From Alteromonas sp047556435 (GTDB lineage Bacteria > Pseudomonadota > Gammaproteobacteria > Enterobacterales > Alteromonadaceae): a stretch of DNA of 64,000 bases. Positions 7,509 through 17,877 of the stretch are shown here, piece after piece. Position 1 is the first letter of the stretch. Every line of letters begins with the position of its first letter. A model generated the notes under the pieces. The model was not told the DNA's origin. It made no database searches and was given only the letters and a program-made list of their open reading frames with translations. The position numbers and the translations under genes were made by a program. Location: NCBI RefSeq assembly GCF_047556435.1, contig NZ_CP180210.1, forward strand, positions 2,418,001 to 2,482,000, written 5' to 3'.

Positions 7509-9857
7509 TCAATTGCTGTGGTCACCCTTTGGGCTAAGAATCGCTTCATGATACCAGGCTGGGGCCAGATCCTGCCGGTATCGCTGTATCAGCGGTGGTG
7601 TCCCGGATGTGAATGCGACTCTGATATATCCGCTGGTAGCTGTATTCACCTGCCTGGCTCCTGTCTCCTGGTACCGTGCCTTCACGACATCACTGGGAAA
7701 TTGCCAGCGATTCAAATAGCCGGTAGTGAATATCACAGTGTCAGGTTGCGTTGCCTTAACCCATGCCTTGGTAGATGAAGTCTGACTGCCATGATGTGGG
7801 GCAATCAGTAGGGTCGTGGCATGTATCTCCTGCTGTGCAAGAAGCCGATACTCCGTTGTGCGCTCGATATCTCCCGGGAGTAACACACTGTGGTCACCGT
7901 CTTTCACGGTGACTACGCAAGAGCTGGCGTTATCGTTGGTCTGGTTACCTGGCATTGGCCAGTGATAATAAAAGGTAAGCGACTGCCATTGAAACTGAGT
8001 GCCCTGCTGACATCCTGACACCGGCGTATGCCAGAAGGTGTGCTGGTGTGTTAACGCATGTCGGCGAAGTACGTTAACCCCCCCGGCATGATCATTGTCG
8101 GAATGACTGACAATCACGCCATCAACATGACGAATATTAAGGCGCGTGAGTGCCGGCAGGACTGCATTTTCCATGGCAAATGCATTTTCATTGAAGGCTG
8201 GGCCGGTGTCGATAAGAATGGCACGATCGCCCCGGGTTACAGCAAGCGCCGTTCCCTGCCCCACATCAAATACATGTAAGAACCAGCGATCGCTACGATG
8301 GGGAACCCAGACCATCAATACCGGCAACAAACATAACATCACACAGCGCTTTCTGTAGGGTACAGCAGGCATCACCAACAGCAGCATCGCTATCATTAAC
8401 ATGAGAAGCGGGCCAGGTGGCAGATCTCTTTGCAAAACGCCACCTGGCTGAGCTGCAACATGCTCAAGTACGACGGCAACTGCGTTTAATAGCGCCACGC
8501 TATAGCTGATGACATCACTGGCGCAGGCAGGCAACAGCATGGCTGCTCCTAGCGATAACAACAGCCAGGGTAAGGATAAGGTTATCAGCGGTATCAGCAC
8601 AAGATTCACCGGCAGCGATAGCAGGCTGATCAGTGAAAACCAGCTAACCGTTATTGGTATTAACAGCAGTGACAGTCCGACCTGCATGATGATACCTGCC
8701 TGCCACCAGCTTACCGCTGCCAACCGGTAGCGCCACAATAAAAACCATATGCTGTAGACGGCAGCCAGGCTGAGGACAAATCCGGCGGAGAGCACCTGTA
8801 ATGGAAACAGTATAAAACAGACTGTCGTCATCACCAGAGCGATATGGCGTGCAGACCAGGAGGCGGCGCTGGTAGTGAGCGTGAAACAAATGGCCAGCAG
8901 TACCCAGGCTCTGACAGCAGGCAGCGCCGCCCCGGTGAGACTGACGTAACCGGCAGCAGCCAGGCACACCATCACAGCGATAGGGCGACGCACGTTACGA
9001 AACGGCGATAAAGAACCGCTCCACCGACTCCACACCACTACCCCGATTTTTGCCAGCAACACCAGCGCTGTCGCGATAATCCCCACATGCATACCCGATA
9101 CGCTGAAAAGATGCGCCGTGCCGGTTTTTTGCAATATATCCCAGTCTTTTGTAGATAACCCGCTTCGATCTCCCAGCAATAATGCCAGCAGCCATTTCGG
9201 GTCGGAGCCTGCATGAAGAATAATAAATCGTTTGATTTGCTGGCGAACCGACGCCGACGGTTGATGCCAATAATGCCACGCTCTGACGTAGCCTGTGGCA
9301 ACAATATTTTTACTGACCAGCAAACGTTGATAATCAAATCCGCCTGGATTAGCAAGCCCGGCAGCGGGCTTTAAGCGCGCAGTAAAGCTAACACCCTGTC
9401 CGGCTGTACGACAGGTATTGGGTTCATACTCATATACGCGGATGCGGCGGGAAATAAAGTAAGCTTCATTATCAACAGAGTCGACCGATATAGTCAGTTG
9501 TTGCTTATCAGAATCACAATCTACCTCAACAATATCGCCTTTTACCGTGACATCTTGATGAATATTGTTTACCGGTAGTTGCCAAACAACATACCAATGC
9601 CCTACACTCGCCATCCAGAGAATGCCTATTGAAACACCCTGTATGACTTTTCCTGTTCCCGTCAGCACGCCAGAATACGAACTTTTTCTGCGGATACGGG
9701 GTAGAAATGGGTATCGCAGACGGTACAGGGATTGAAATGCCAGCAGCAAAACGCACCAGCAAACTAGCGCAGGCAAGTTTGGCAGTGACTGCCAAAGCAT
9801 TGATGACGCGGCCCCCAGGCAAAATCCTGTTAGCCGGAGTGTAAAATTGTGATGCAT
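7509..9857 (-). CDS. comEC: DNA internalization/competence protein ComEC/Rec2
   Basis: Inner-membrane channel for uptake of single-stranded DNA during natural transformation. The 782-residue protein shows the three expected parts: an N-terminal DUF4131 region with membrane segments, a central multi-helix Competence domain with the LFSVSGMHVG motif, and a C-terminal metallo-beta-lactamase-like domain with DTGPAF and SHSDNDHAGG (near residue 587), the family's metal-site HxDxDH. E. coli carries it as ycaI before msbA, and the same order is kept here. Start at 9857 (ATG) faces the DUF2062 gene 37 bases away, so both promoters must lie inside or overlap these genes. Confidence 0.93.
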   Translation of the reverse strand: MHHNFTLRLTGFCLGAASSMLWQSLPNLPALVCWCVLLLAFQSLYRLRYPFLPRIRRKSSYSGVLTGTGKVIQGVSIGILWMASVGHWYVVWQLPVNNIHQDVTVKGDIVEVDCDSDKQQLTISVDSVDNEAYFISRRIRVYEYEPNTCRTAGQGVSFTARLKPAAGLANPGGFDYQRLLVSKNIVATGYVRAWHYWHQPSASVRQQIKRFIILHAGSDPKWLLALLLGDRSGLSTKDWDILQKTGTAHLFSVSGMHVGIIATALVLLAKIGVVVWSRWSGSLSPFRNVRRPIAVMVCLAAAGYVSLTGAALPAVRAWVLLAICFTLTTSAASWSARHIALVMTTVCFILFPLQVLSAGFVLSLAAVYSIWFLLWRYRLAAVSWWQAGIIMQVGLSLLLIPITVSWFSLISLLSLPVNLVLIPLITLSLPWLLLSLGAAMLLPACASDVISYSVALLNAVAVVLEHVAAQPGGVLQRDLPPGPLLMLMIAMLLLVMPAVPYRKRCVMLCLLPVLMVWVPHRSDRWFLHVFDVGQGTALAVTRGDRAILIDTGPAFNENAFAMENAVLPALTRLNIRHVDGVIVSHSDNDHAGGVNVLRRHALTHQHTFWHTPVSGCQQGTQFQWQSLTFYYHWPMPGNQTNDNASSCVVTVKDGDHSVLLPGDIERTTEYRLLAQQEIHATTLLIAPHHGSQTSSTKAWVKATQPDTVIFTTGYLNRWQFPSDVVKARYQETGARQVNTATSGYIRVAFTSGTPPLIQRYRQDLAPAWYHEAILSPKGDHSN

Positions 9858-9894
9858 TCCATTGTGGGCCTTAGCAGACGATCGTATACGTGTT

Positions 9895-10425
9895 ATGCCT
9901 AAAAAATTTATAAAGCGATTTTTGCCTGATCATCAGACAATTAAGAAACAGCGCGCGCTTCGCATTTTTGGTTCGGTACTTCACGAGCCTAACCTGTGGC
10001 ACTTAAACCGCCGCTCAGCGTCTGGTGCATTCGGCATCGGGCTTTTTTTCGCCTTCTGGCCGGTGCCTTTTCAAATGTGGCTGTCAGCAGGCATGGCAAT
10101 TCCTTTTCGGGCAAACTTACCGCTATCCGTTGCCACAGTATGGATCACCAATCCTTTTACGATGCCGCCAATATTCTATGCGGCCTACAAAGTCGGAACG
10201 ACTGTACTGGGAACCAGCCCGCAGCATTTTGAATTTCAGTTCAGCTGGCAATGGGTGATCGAGAGCCTTACCACCATCGGCCCGGCTTTTCTGGTCGGAT
10301 GTGGGATTTGCTCAGTACTGGCAGGATTATTTGGTTACTTCGGATTAAACTGGATGTGGCGCTTTCAGGTGAGAAAGGCCTGGGAACGCCGGTGTGAAAG
10401 ACGCAGACAAAAAAGAGCGCAATAG
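9895..10425 (+). CDS. DUF2062 membrane protein
   Basis: A 176-residue protein opening with PKKFIKRFLPDHQ and carrying the conserved NPFTMPPIFYAAYKVG segment and two or three hydrophobic helices, the pattern of the DUF2062 family, whose function is not established. It ends in a very basic tail (about a third Arg/Lys). An in-frame TTG at 9862 exists, but the ATG at 9895 gives the normal family N-terminus and avoids crowding comEC. Divergent from comEC, convergent with ligA. Confidence 0.85.
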   Translation: MPKKFIKRFLPDHQTIKKQRALRIFGSVLHEPNLWHLNRRSASGAFGIGLFFAFWPVPFQMWLSAGMAIPFRANLPLSVATVWITNPFTMPPIFYAAYKVGTTVLGTSPQHFEFQFSWQWVIESLTTIGPAFLVGCGICSVLAGLFGYFGLNWMWRFQVRKAWERRCERRRQKRAQ

Positions 10426-10518
10426 CCCTTTTTATTATTTTGGATCTGCGCGAAGCGTTGTCTTCTTTTACAACGCCGTCGACGCAGCATTTATACAGTG
10501 AAGAAGGTTATCTTTAGA

Positions 10519-12564
10519 TTATCCGGTGTACAGGTTATATTTCTTCAGATAAGCCAGTAACGCATCTTCATCCCAGACATCGACACCTAATCCCTGCGCC
10601 TTCGTAAGTTTGGAACCGGCCTTATCGCCCGCAACCAGAAAGTCAGTATTCGCCGACACTGAACCTGCAACCTTGGCGCCCAATTGCTGTAACAGCGCTT
10701 TGGCGTCATTGCGTCCCATCGATGTCAGCGCGCCTGTTAACACGCATGTTTTTCCTTCAAGAGGCTGCTCAGCAGACTCATCCACTTCGATGGCTGGCCA
10801 GTTTACCCCCTCATTTAACAATGCCTCGATGATCTCGGTATTATGACTTTCATGGAAAAAGTGATAGATATGCTGCGCGACCACCTCGCCGACATCATTT
10901 ACCGCTTTCAATTGTTCGACATCAGCGGATATCAATGCTTCTAAGGTTTTAAAATGCATCGCGAGGTTCGCTGCGGTGGCCTCACCGACTTCACGGATCC
11001 CCAGCGCATACAGAAAACGAGCAAATGTCGTTTGTTTAGATGCTTCCAGTGACGTCAGCAGGTTTGATGCGGACTTTTCGGCCATCCTCTCCAGTCCAAC
11101 GAGTTCGGATAAAGATAGACGAAAAAAATCAGCGGGACTTTTTACCAGGTCAGCATCCACCAGTTGTTCTACCAGTTTGTCGCCCAGCCCATCAATATCA
11201 AGCGCTTTACGCGACGCGAAATGCTTCAGAGCCTGCTTGCGTTGTGCACCGCATATCAGGCCTCCTGTACAGCGCGCCACCGCTTCATCTTCAAGCTTTT
11301 CCACGTGAGAGCCACAAACCGGGCAAGAAGATGGGAACTCAATATCACTAACATCATCAGGTCTGCGACTTTCAATAACTGACACAACTTGCGGGATCAC
11401 ATCACCAGCGCGGCGAATTACCACATAGTCACCCACTTTCACACCCAAACGCTGGATTTCATCCTGATTATGCAAGGTGGCATTGGACACCGTAACACCA
11501 CCTACGAACACCGGTTCCAATCGTGCAACTGGTGTAATGGCGCCGGTACGACCAACCTGAAACTCCACCTCTGTCAGGCGCGTGATTTCTTCCTGCGCGG
11601 GAAATTTATGTGCAATTGCCCAGCGCGGTGCTCTGGCAACAAATCCAAGCTGCTGCTGTCGCTCGATGCTGTCCACTTTAAACACCACACCATCGATGTC
11701 ATAAGGCAATGCATCCCGCGTTTGTAATATACGCTGGTAGTATTTCAAACACCCCTGCGCCCCCTGAGCGGTATCAATTTCCGGACAAAGCGGTAACCCC
11801 CACTGTTTAATCATCGCCAGTCGTTCGCTGTGGAGCACAGGCAAGGTAAATGAGTTAGGCGTGACGACACCCAGTGAGTACGCGTAAAACATGAGAGGCC
11901 GTTTAGCCGTAATTCGCGAGTCCAGTTGTCGAAGGCTTCCGGCCGCAGCATTTCTTGGGTTGGCAAAAACCTTTCCACCCTGCTTACGCTGCATGTCATT
12001 CAACTTTTCAAAACCGGACTTAGACATAAACACTTCGCCGCGCACTTCTACTCTGGCCGGGATATCGTTCCCACGTAACTGCAATGGCACGTTAGCGATG
12101 GTGCGCACGTTAGTAGTGATATTCTCACCAACCTGACCATCACCTCGAGTTGCTGCGCGCACCAGTACACCGTCTTCATATAAAATGCTTACCGCCAGAC
12201 CATCCAGTTTGGGTTCGCAACTAAACTGCAGTGTAGAAGCATCTTTTAGTCGATCGCCGATACGCTTTTCAAACGCAAACATTGCGTCTTCATCAAAGGC
12301 ATTATCCAGAGACAACATCGGTACTTCGTGAGCCACCTGCTCAAAAGCCTGTAATGGCGCACCACCCACTTTTTGTGTTGGGGACGCCGCTGTCATTAGT
12401 TCTGGATGCGCGCTTTCGATAGATTTCAACTCTTCCATCAGCCGATCATATTCAGAATCAGGAACGGTAGGGGCATCCTCTACGTAGTATTGAAAGTTGT
12501 AGTCGTTGATCTGCTCTCGCAACGCCGCGGCGCGTTCGCGAACCGCGTCAGTCAGTGTGCTCAT
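10519..12564 (-). CDS. ligA: NAD-dependent DNA ligase LigA
   Basis: Essential ligase sealing nicks in replication and repair. 681 residues with all domains in order: Ia NAD-binding domain at the N-terminus, adenylation domain with CEPKLDG (AMP-acceptor K119), OB fold, four-cysteine zinc finger (CPVC ... CTGGLIC, about 410-435), helix-hairpin-helix repeats, and a C-terminal BRCT domain. ATG start at 12564. It is the last gene of smc-zipA-ligA, 46 bases after zipA. Confidence 0.97.
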   Translation of the reverse strand: MSTLTDAVRERAAALREQINDYNFQYYVEDAPTVPDSEYDRLMEELKSIESAHPELMTAASPTQKVGGAPLQAFEQVAHEVPMLSLDNAFDEDAMFAFEKRIGDRLKDASTLQFSCEPKLDGLAVSILYEDGVLVRAATRGDGQVGENITTNVRTIANVPLQLRGNDIPARVEVRGEVFMSKSGFEKLNDMQRKQGGKVFANPRNAAAGSLRQLDSRITAKRPLMFYAYSLGVVTPNSFTLPVLHSERLAMIKQWGLPLCPEIDTAQGAQGCLKYYQRILQTRDALPYDIDGVVFKVDSIERQQQLGFVARAPRWAIAHKFPAQEEITRLTEVEFQVGRTGAITPVARLEPVFVGGVTVSNATLHNQDEIQRLGVKVGDYVVIRRAGDVIPQVVSVIESRRPDDVSDIEFPSSCPVCGSHVEKLEDEAVARCTGGLICGAQRKQALKHFASRKALDIDGLGDKLVEQLVDADLVKSPADFFRLSLSELVGLERMAEKSASNLLTSLEASKQTTFARFLYALGIREVGEATAANLAMHFKTLEALISADVEQLKAVNDVGEVVAQHIYHFFHESHNTEIIEALLNEGVNWPAIEVDESAEQPLEGKTCVLTGALTSMGRNDAKALLQQLGAKVAGSVSANTDFLVAGDKAGSKLTKAQGLGVDVWDEDALLAYLKKYNLYTG

Positions 12565-12610
12565 ATATTACTCGTGTGATCTGGCGCAGTGAAAACTGCG
12601 CCGGTTGTCG

Positions 12611-13987
12611 CTAGTGGCGTGAAATCATCCGCTGACGTTCAAACTCGCGGATTTTCTCGATGTATTGTTGCAGACCTTGCTTGGTCAGAACACTGCGTCT
12701 GCCATCGAGTACCTGTGCATGAAACTCATCGGCAATTTTACGCGCCGCATTGTGCATCATGTTAAATACCTGATGCGGGTCACCTTCAATGGGTAAAATC
12801 ATAAATAACGAAACGCCCTGAGTGGTAAACGTCTCAAGGTTATCAATATCAAAAATCCCGGGCTTAAACATATTGGCAAGGCTGAACAGTACGGGCCCTT
12901 TTCCGTTCGAATTCACATGGCGGTGGAATATGTCCTGATCACCAAATTTAAAGCCCAACGTCAGCAGCATCGGCAATAACGCTGCACCACTGATAGGCTC
13001 ATCTTCAGGGGCCCTGACATTCAACACCAGCACTTCCTGTTCGCTGGCAGGCGCTGCCGCTTTCTCCGTCTGCTTGCCGGGCTCAGACTCAGAGGCTGAT
13101 GCGGTTGAGGATGTATCACTGGTCGGCCTCACCGTTTCTTCAAAGTCGATGCGCATTTGATCGTCGCCGAAACTGGGCTCCTGGCGCTTCTTACCTTGTG
13201 GACGGGATTTCTTTCTGCCGACCAGGCGCCTTGCCTGTTCGGAAAAACTGCTGACGTTAGACGCATCTGCAGGCGCTTCGTTTTGCGATGGCTGAGGATC
13301 GAGACTGAAATCATCAACCTCATCAGACACTGCACTGTGGTCAGGGGTAGCACTGTTTTCACTTTCCACTTCCGGTGTTTCTTCTTTATCACGAAGCAGA
13401 AAGCCAGGCGGCTCAGGAATATCAATATCATTCTCGCCGGCAGGCCGGTTAGATTGCATATGCGGTTTTGGGTTGGTTACAACAGACCCATACAATTTCT
13501 CAGCCGCTTCAGGGCGTGATGTGTGCTGACTACGGTTTGCCTTATCAGAATTACTCGGTGCCGGCTGTTCTTCGTTTTCAGATGCGCCGCTATCCGGACG
13601 CTTAGCGACCGGCTCATCTACACCTTCCTCAATGCCATCATCGTTTACGGGCGCACCTTCAGCACCTGCGGGTGGCTGAGCATGTTTTTGCTCACCAGAA
13701 ATAACGCGCACTTTACCCAGCCCCAAATCATCATAGTCTGGATCTGGCGCTACATCTGGCGAGCTCCGGCTGGACTCGCGGTGATGCCCAACGTCGTCTT
13801 CGTTCCAGGCAATATCATCCGCATCAAGCTCATCGTCTTCATCCGACCACTCTCCCGGCTCTATCCGGGACCGGGGGGAATCATTGCTTTTACTGCCCTT
13901 TCTGATTTTCCAGATACCATGCGCAAGTACTGCGAGAATGAAAAAAGTACCTACTACCAGCAATGACAGACGTAATTCATCTTCCAT
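12611..13987 (-). CDS. zipA: Cell division protein ZipA
   Basis: Bitopic inner-membrane protein that tethers FtsZ filaments. 458 residues: an N-terminal transmembrane anchor (about residues 7-25) followed at once by a basic patch, then roughly 290 residues of acidic, Pro/Ser/Glu-rich disordered linker, and the C-terminal ZipA FtsZ-binding domain from about residue 318 (VLVLNVRAPEDEPISGAALL onward). The linker is longer than in E. coli ZipA (328 aa in all). It lies 18 bases after smc and before ligA, the E. coli order. Confidence 0.94.
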   Translation of the reverse strand: MEDELRLSLLVVGTFFILAVLAHGIWKIRKGSKSNDSPRSRIEPGEWSDEDDELDADDIAWNEDDVGHHRESSRSSPDVAPDPDYDDLGLGKVRVISGEQKHAQPPAGAEGAPVNDDGIEEGVDEPVAKRPDSGASENEEQPAPSNSDKANRSQHTSRPEAAEKLYGSVVTNPKPHMQSNRPAGENDIDIPEPPGFLLRDKEETPEVESENSATPDHSAVSDEVDDFSLDPQPSQNEAPADASNVSSFSEQARRLVGRKKSRPQGKKRQEPSFGDDQMRIDFEETVRPTSDTSSTASASESEPGKQTEKAAAPASEQEVLVLNVRAPEDEPISGAALLPMLLTLGFKFGDQDIFHRHVNSNGKGPVLFSLANMFKPGIFDIDNLETFTTQGVSLFMILPIEGDPHQVFNMMHNAARKIADEFHAQVLDGRRSVLTKQGLQQYIEKIREFERQRMISRH

Positions 13988-14005
13988 TAATTTAGTCGCC
14001 CTTTG

Positions 14006-17000
14006 TTATGCTTCTGCGAAGGCAATTGCCTCGTCAACATCCACCGCTACCATCCTGGATACACCAGGTTCAGCCATAGTTACCCCGGTGAGATGACTAG
14101 CCATCTCCATCGCAATCTTATTGTGGGTGATATAAATAAACTGCACGGTTTGGGACATTTCCGAAACCAGATTACAGAACCGTCCGACGTTGGCATCGTC
14201 AAGCGGCGCATCCACCTCATCCAGCAAACAAAACGGTGCTGGATTCAACCTGAATATTGCAAACACCAATGATAAAGCGGTTAATGCTTTTTCTCCACCG
14301 CTTAAAAGATGAATTGTACTGTTTTTCTTGCCCGGCGGCCGCGCCATAATGGTCACTCCGGTTTCCAGCAAGTCATCATCGGTCAATGCCAGATAGGCAG
14401 AGCCGCCACCGAATACTTTTGGAAACAATTGCTTGAGATCCTCGTTCACCTGCTCAAAGGTATTAGAAAAGCGGGTACGGGTTTCCTTATCAATTTTCCG
14501 GATAGCGCTTTGCAGGGTTTCCAGTGCCTCGACCAGATCGTCATGTTGCGAGTCCAGATGCGATTTGCGTTGTGACTGCGTCTCGTATTCTTCCACTGCG
14601 GCAAGGTTAACTGCACCGAGACGCGATACAGCAGCGGTCGTTTTCTCCAGTTCTGCCTGCCAGACCTGCTCGTCCGCATCCTCAGGCAGTGACGCGAGAA
14701 TGGGTTTTAATGCCTGACCAGTTTCCTGAAGTTGCTCCAGCACAGATGTTGCTCTGACACGGTAACCTTCAATTTCCAGCCTGATACTTTCGATGGCTGA
14801 CTGACGTTGCTGAATTTGTTGCGTAAGCCCCTGTTGGCCCTGCTCAGCTTCTTTCAGGAGTTGCTCTACATCGTCCAGGCTTAACTGCAATTCACGGCGT
14901 TTGTCTTCTTTTTCCGCTTTTTCTTCAAGCAAACCCTGTAGCTGAGCCTGCTGAGTTTCTATAGGCTGCGAAAGCTTTTCTTTCTCTTCGGTGAGTGCAT
15001 TGAGGCGTGCCTGATAATCCAGCAGCTGTGAATTATTGCGTACTACCTGCTGTGCGTACATTTCTAACTGACTTTCACTTTGCTGAAGTTTAAGTGCAAA
15101 TGTGTGGCTGTCCTGGGTTAGCGTTTCTGTCAATGTACGGGCTGCAGACAGTGCTTCTTCAAGCCTCTCTCGCGTTTGCTGCACATCCTGAATGTGTGTT
15201 TCATGATCAAGAATAGAGGTTTCCAGCTCCTCGAGCTTTTCAGACAGCGCCTCTAGTTGCTGCTCTTCAGATTCCAGCAGTTGCTCCTGCTTGAATAAAT
15301 CCTCTGAGAGTTTCTGTGCACGTGACGCGTTTTGCTGAAGTTGCATGTCAACAACTTCCAACTGATGCTGTATCTGCTGCGACTGCGACCGAGCCTGTTC
15401 AAGCTCCTGCTTTGCGGTTTCCACCTGCGCTGACTGAGCATCATACTGTTCTTGCTGATGCATTGTGCGATTGCTGGCTACTTCGATGTCCTTTTGCAGT
15501 GTTGCCTGCATATTTTCCAGCTCCTCAAGCTGTGCTGCACGGTATAAAGCGCCTTCGCTCTGCGACACTGTGCCACTGACGAGCCAGTCACCGGCCATCC
15601 AGGGGCCGTCCTTTACAATCACGCTCTGGTGATTTGCCAGCTTTGGCACCATTGCCAGCGCGTCATCGATGGTATCTGATACAAAGATATCGTTAAAAAC
15701 GGCAGGACATGAGCCTGTCTGGATGTAAGATGCAAGGGTACCTGGTGCTGCATCAATGCTTTGCATCTGCGTAATGAAAACAGGTTTCCCACGGGGCAGC
15801 GAACTCCCGGCATGACTTAACGTGGCCAGCGAATGTGCCGCAGTCAGCATGGGATGCTGCCAGTGCGCAAGTACGCGTTCAAACGTAGACTCCATACCAG
15901 ACATCACATGCAGTGACTGCCAGAGTGGAAGCAGACCCGCCATTATGTCTTCCTGCGTACGCGACGCATCTTCCTGCAGCGCTTCTAACGCGGCAATCTT
16001 AGACACCACCTGCTGTGCTACATTCTCCTGCTCTCGTAACGCAGACTGTTCCGCTGCCAGAGAAAGACCGGTTTCTCGCAGAGTTTGCTGACGGGCAGAA
16101 AGTGTGGCTTCTGCTTCCAGCGCCATCGCCCGGGATTGCTCAAGTGATTCTAAGAGCACGTCCCGCTGCTCTTTGATGCTGTCATCAATCAGCGATGCCC
16201 GCTCTTCTTTTAACTCTGTCACCCGCTGAGAGGTGCGCAGCTGCATGCTCATCGTTGACTGTATTTGTCCGTGGCACGACTGCACCTGCTGTTTTAGCTC
16301 GTGATAGCGCTGTTCATGTTCCCGGCTTTCACTGTTAAAGGTACGCAAGGCCTGCTCGGCGTCTTCTCTGCTCTGCTGCGCTTGTTCAAGGCGCGCTTGC
16401 GCCATTTCTCTCTCTGGCTCAAGGTGATTTCGCTGAGACTCTGCCAGCGCCTTTGCCTCTTTCGCCTCATTCAGAGACGACGTCAGCGCCGCTTTACGGT
16501 CTTGCAGTTCACGCAATTCCGCATCAATTTGTTGACTGCGTTGCTGACTGTGTAATGTATTCTGTTCAATCCGGGTAATGGCTGTGGTAGCGGTAAACAG
16601 CGCCTGCTGCAGACTGTCAATCTCCTGCTTGAGATCATCACGTTGCTGGCGATAAGTTTCCATTCCCGCCTCGTCACCACGCTGGCGGGCGATAAGCGCG
16701 TCGAGCTCACTTTGCTGGTGATGCTGGTCTTTTTCCAGCCGCTCTATGTGATGGCTGTGCTTTAACCAGCGGATAGCGGCAAGTTCGGATTTTAAGGATC
16801 TTTCACTGGATTTAAGCGTTTTGTAACGTGTTGCCGCCGCAGCCTGGCGCTGCAGTTTTTCAAGCTGCTGGCCCAGTTCCTGACGTACATCCTCAAGCCT
16901 GTCCAGATTGTCGACAGTGTGTCGAATGCGGTTCTCGGTTTCCCGCCGCCGCTCTTTGTATCGTGAAATACCCGCTGCTTCTTCGATAAACACCCGCAGT

Positions 17001-17476
17001 TCCTGCGGTTTAGACTCAATAAGCCGAGAAATCATACCCTGTTCAATAATGGCGTAACTTCTTGGTCCAAGACCAGTCCCCAGAAACAGATCGGTCACAT
17101 CCCGGCGTCGACATTTCACGCCATTAAGAAAGTACGTTGAGGTTGCGTCACGGGTAACCAGACGTTTTACCGCCAGCTCGTTATATCTGGCATATTCGCC
17201 ACCAATACGCCCTGAGCTGTTATCAAATACCAATTCCACACTGCACTGACCTACCGGCTTTCTGGCTGAAGAGCCATTAAAAATGACGTCAGTCATAGCG
17301 TCGCCACGCAGGTTTTTTGCCGAGCTCTCACCCAGAACCCAGCGTACTGCATCAATGACATTAGATTTGCCACACCCGTTCGGCCCCACGACTGCCGTCA
17401 TATCGCCCGGAAAGGGTATCGAGGTAGGATCAACAAAAGACTTAAAGCCCGCAAGCTTTATCTTCTTCAGCCGCAC
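14006..17476 (-). CDS. smc: Chromosome segregation ATPase SMC
   Basis: Structural maintenance of chromosomes protein, 1156 residues. ABC-type head halves flank two long coiled coils and a central hinge (about 510-650, with VGTLASY-like hinge text). Walker A GPNGCGKS (31-38), signature LLSGGEKAL and Walker B CLLDEVDAPLDD are intact. The GTG at 17476 is preceded by GGGAG at eight bases and gives the canonical RLKKIKLAGFKSF start; a longer frame to 17503 lacks such support. Presence of true SMC rather than MukB fits non-enterobacterial gammaproteobacteria. First gene of smc-zipA-ligA. Confidence 0.96.
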   Translation of the reverse strand: MRLKKIKLAGFKSFVDPTSIPFPGDMTAVVGPNGCGKSNVIDAVRWVLGESSAKNLRGDAMTDVIFNGSSARKPVGQCSVELVFDNSSGRIGGEYARYNELAVKRLVTRDATSTYFLNGVKCRRRDVTDLFLGTGLGPRSYAIIEQGMISRLIESKPQELRVFIEEAAGISRYKERRRETENRIRHTVDNLDRLEDVRQELGQQLEKLQRQAAAATRYKTLKSSERSLKSELAAIRWLKHSHHIERLEKDQHHQQSELDALIARQRGDEAGMETYRQQRDDLKQEIDSLQQALFTATTAITRIEQNTLHSQQRSQQIDAELRELQDRKAALTSSLNEAKEAKALAESQRNHLEPEREMAQARLEQAQQSREDAEQALRTFNSESREHEQRYHELKQQVQSCHGQIQSTMSMQLRTSQRVTELKEERASLIDDSIKEQRDVLLESLEQSRAMALEAEATLSARQQTLRETGLSLAAEQSALREQENVAQQVVSKIAALEALQEDASRTQEDIMAGLLPLWQSLHVMSGMESTFERVLAHWQHPMLTAAHSLATLSHAGSSLPRGKPVFITQMQSIDAAPGTLASYIQTGSCPAVFNDIFVSDTIDDALAMVPKLANHQSVIVKDGPWMAGDWLVSGTVSQSEGALYRAAQLEELENMQATLQKDIEVASNRTMHQQEQYDAQSAQVETAKQELEQARSQSQQIQHQLEVVDMQLQQNASRAQKLSEDLFKQEQLLESEEQQLEALSEKLEELETSILDHETHIQDVQQTRERLEEALSAARTLTETLTQDSHTFALKLQQSESQLEMYAQQVVRNNSQLLDYQARLNALTEEKEKLSQPIETQQAQLQGLLEEKAEKEDKRRELQLSLDDVEQLLKEAEQGQQGLTQQIQQRQSAIESIRLEIEGYRVRATSVLEQLQETGQALKPILASLPEDADEQVWQAELEKTTAAVSRLGAVNLAAVEEYETQSQRKSHLDSQHDDLVEALETLQSAIRKIDKETRTRFSNTFEQVNEDLKQLFPKVFGGGSAYLALTDDDLLETGVTIMARPPGKKNSTIHLLSGGEKALTALSLVFAIFRLNPAPFCLLDEVDAPLDDANVGRFCNLVSEMSQTVQFIYITHNKIAMEMASHLTGVTMAEPGVSRMVAVDVDEAIAFAEA

Positions 17477-17877
17477 GGATGTACTCCCTGTGTGCGCAAA
17501 CACAGAGCATAAGTTGTCAGGACGCAGCCGGACATATTTTGGATGGAGAGAAAGTACGCAGAGCGCAGCATGATTCGCGCATGTCGTTATTTATTATTGT
17601 TGTCCGACTCTACCAAAACTAACACGCTGTAACAATTGGCATTTATCGCACGTGGGCAAATGCTTTATAGTATCAACCATACTGTGTTCCGGTGTCTGAC
17701 ATTCCTGTGATAAGGCATTCCATCAATACCATTCTCAGAGGTCGTCAGAAGAATATAACTGTCCGTCAGGTCGTCTAGCAGAGTGCCTGTCATGCCATTG
17801 GACCAGCACAGAAGCAAAAAATGAAGCGCAGCGACGTGTATTCGTATGCGTACCAGGTAAACAAAACAGGAGAATCG
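17477..17877. other. Divergent control region between smc and cysZ
   Basis: About 400 bases separating the two divergent genes. On the minus strand TTGGTA (17611-17616) lies 17 bases from TAAATA, a weak smc promoter candidate. On the plus strand TATAGT at 17666-17671 has no good -35 partner. The octamer AGGTCGTC occurs twice, about 17741 and 17769. No small gene or RNA is recognised. Confidence 0.5.

Noticed and set aside
9862..9894. Longer DUF2062 protein from TTG at 9862
   Set aside because: The extra 11 residues are not family-like; the ATG at 9895 gives the normal N-terminus.
10455..10476. Hairpin GCGTTGT/ACAACGC between the DUF2062 gene and ligA as terminator
   Set aside because: Seven-base stem but no T tract on either strand; the T run lies in the loop. 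Not listed as a terminator.
13157..13966. Plus-strand frames of 120 and 147 codons inside zipA
   Set aside because: Shadows of the low-complexity acidic zipA linker on the opposite strand.
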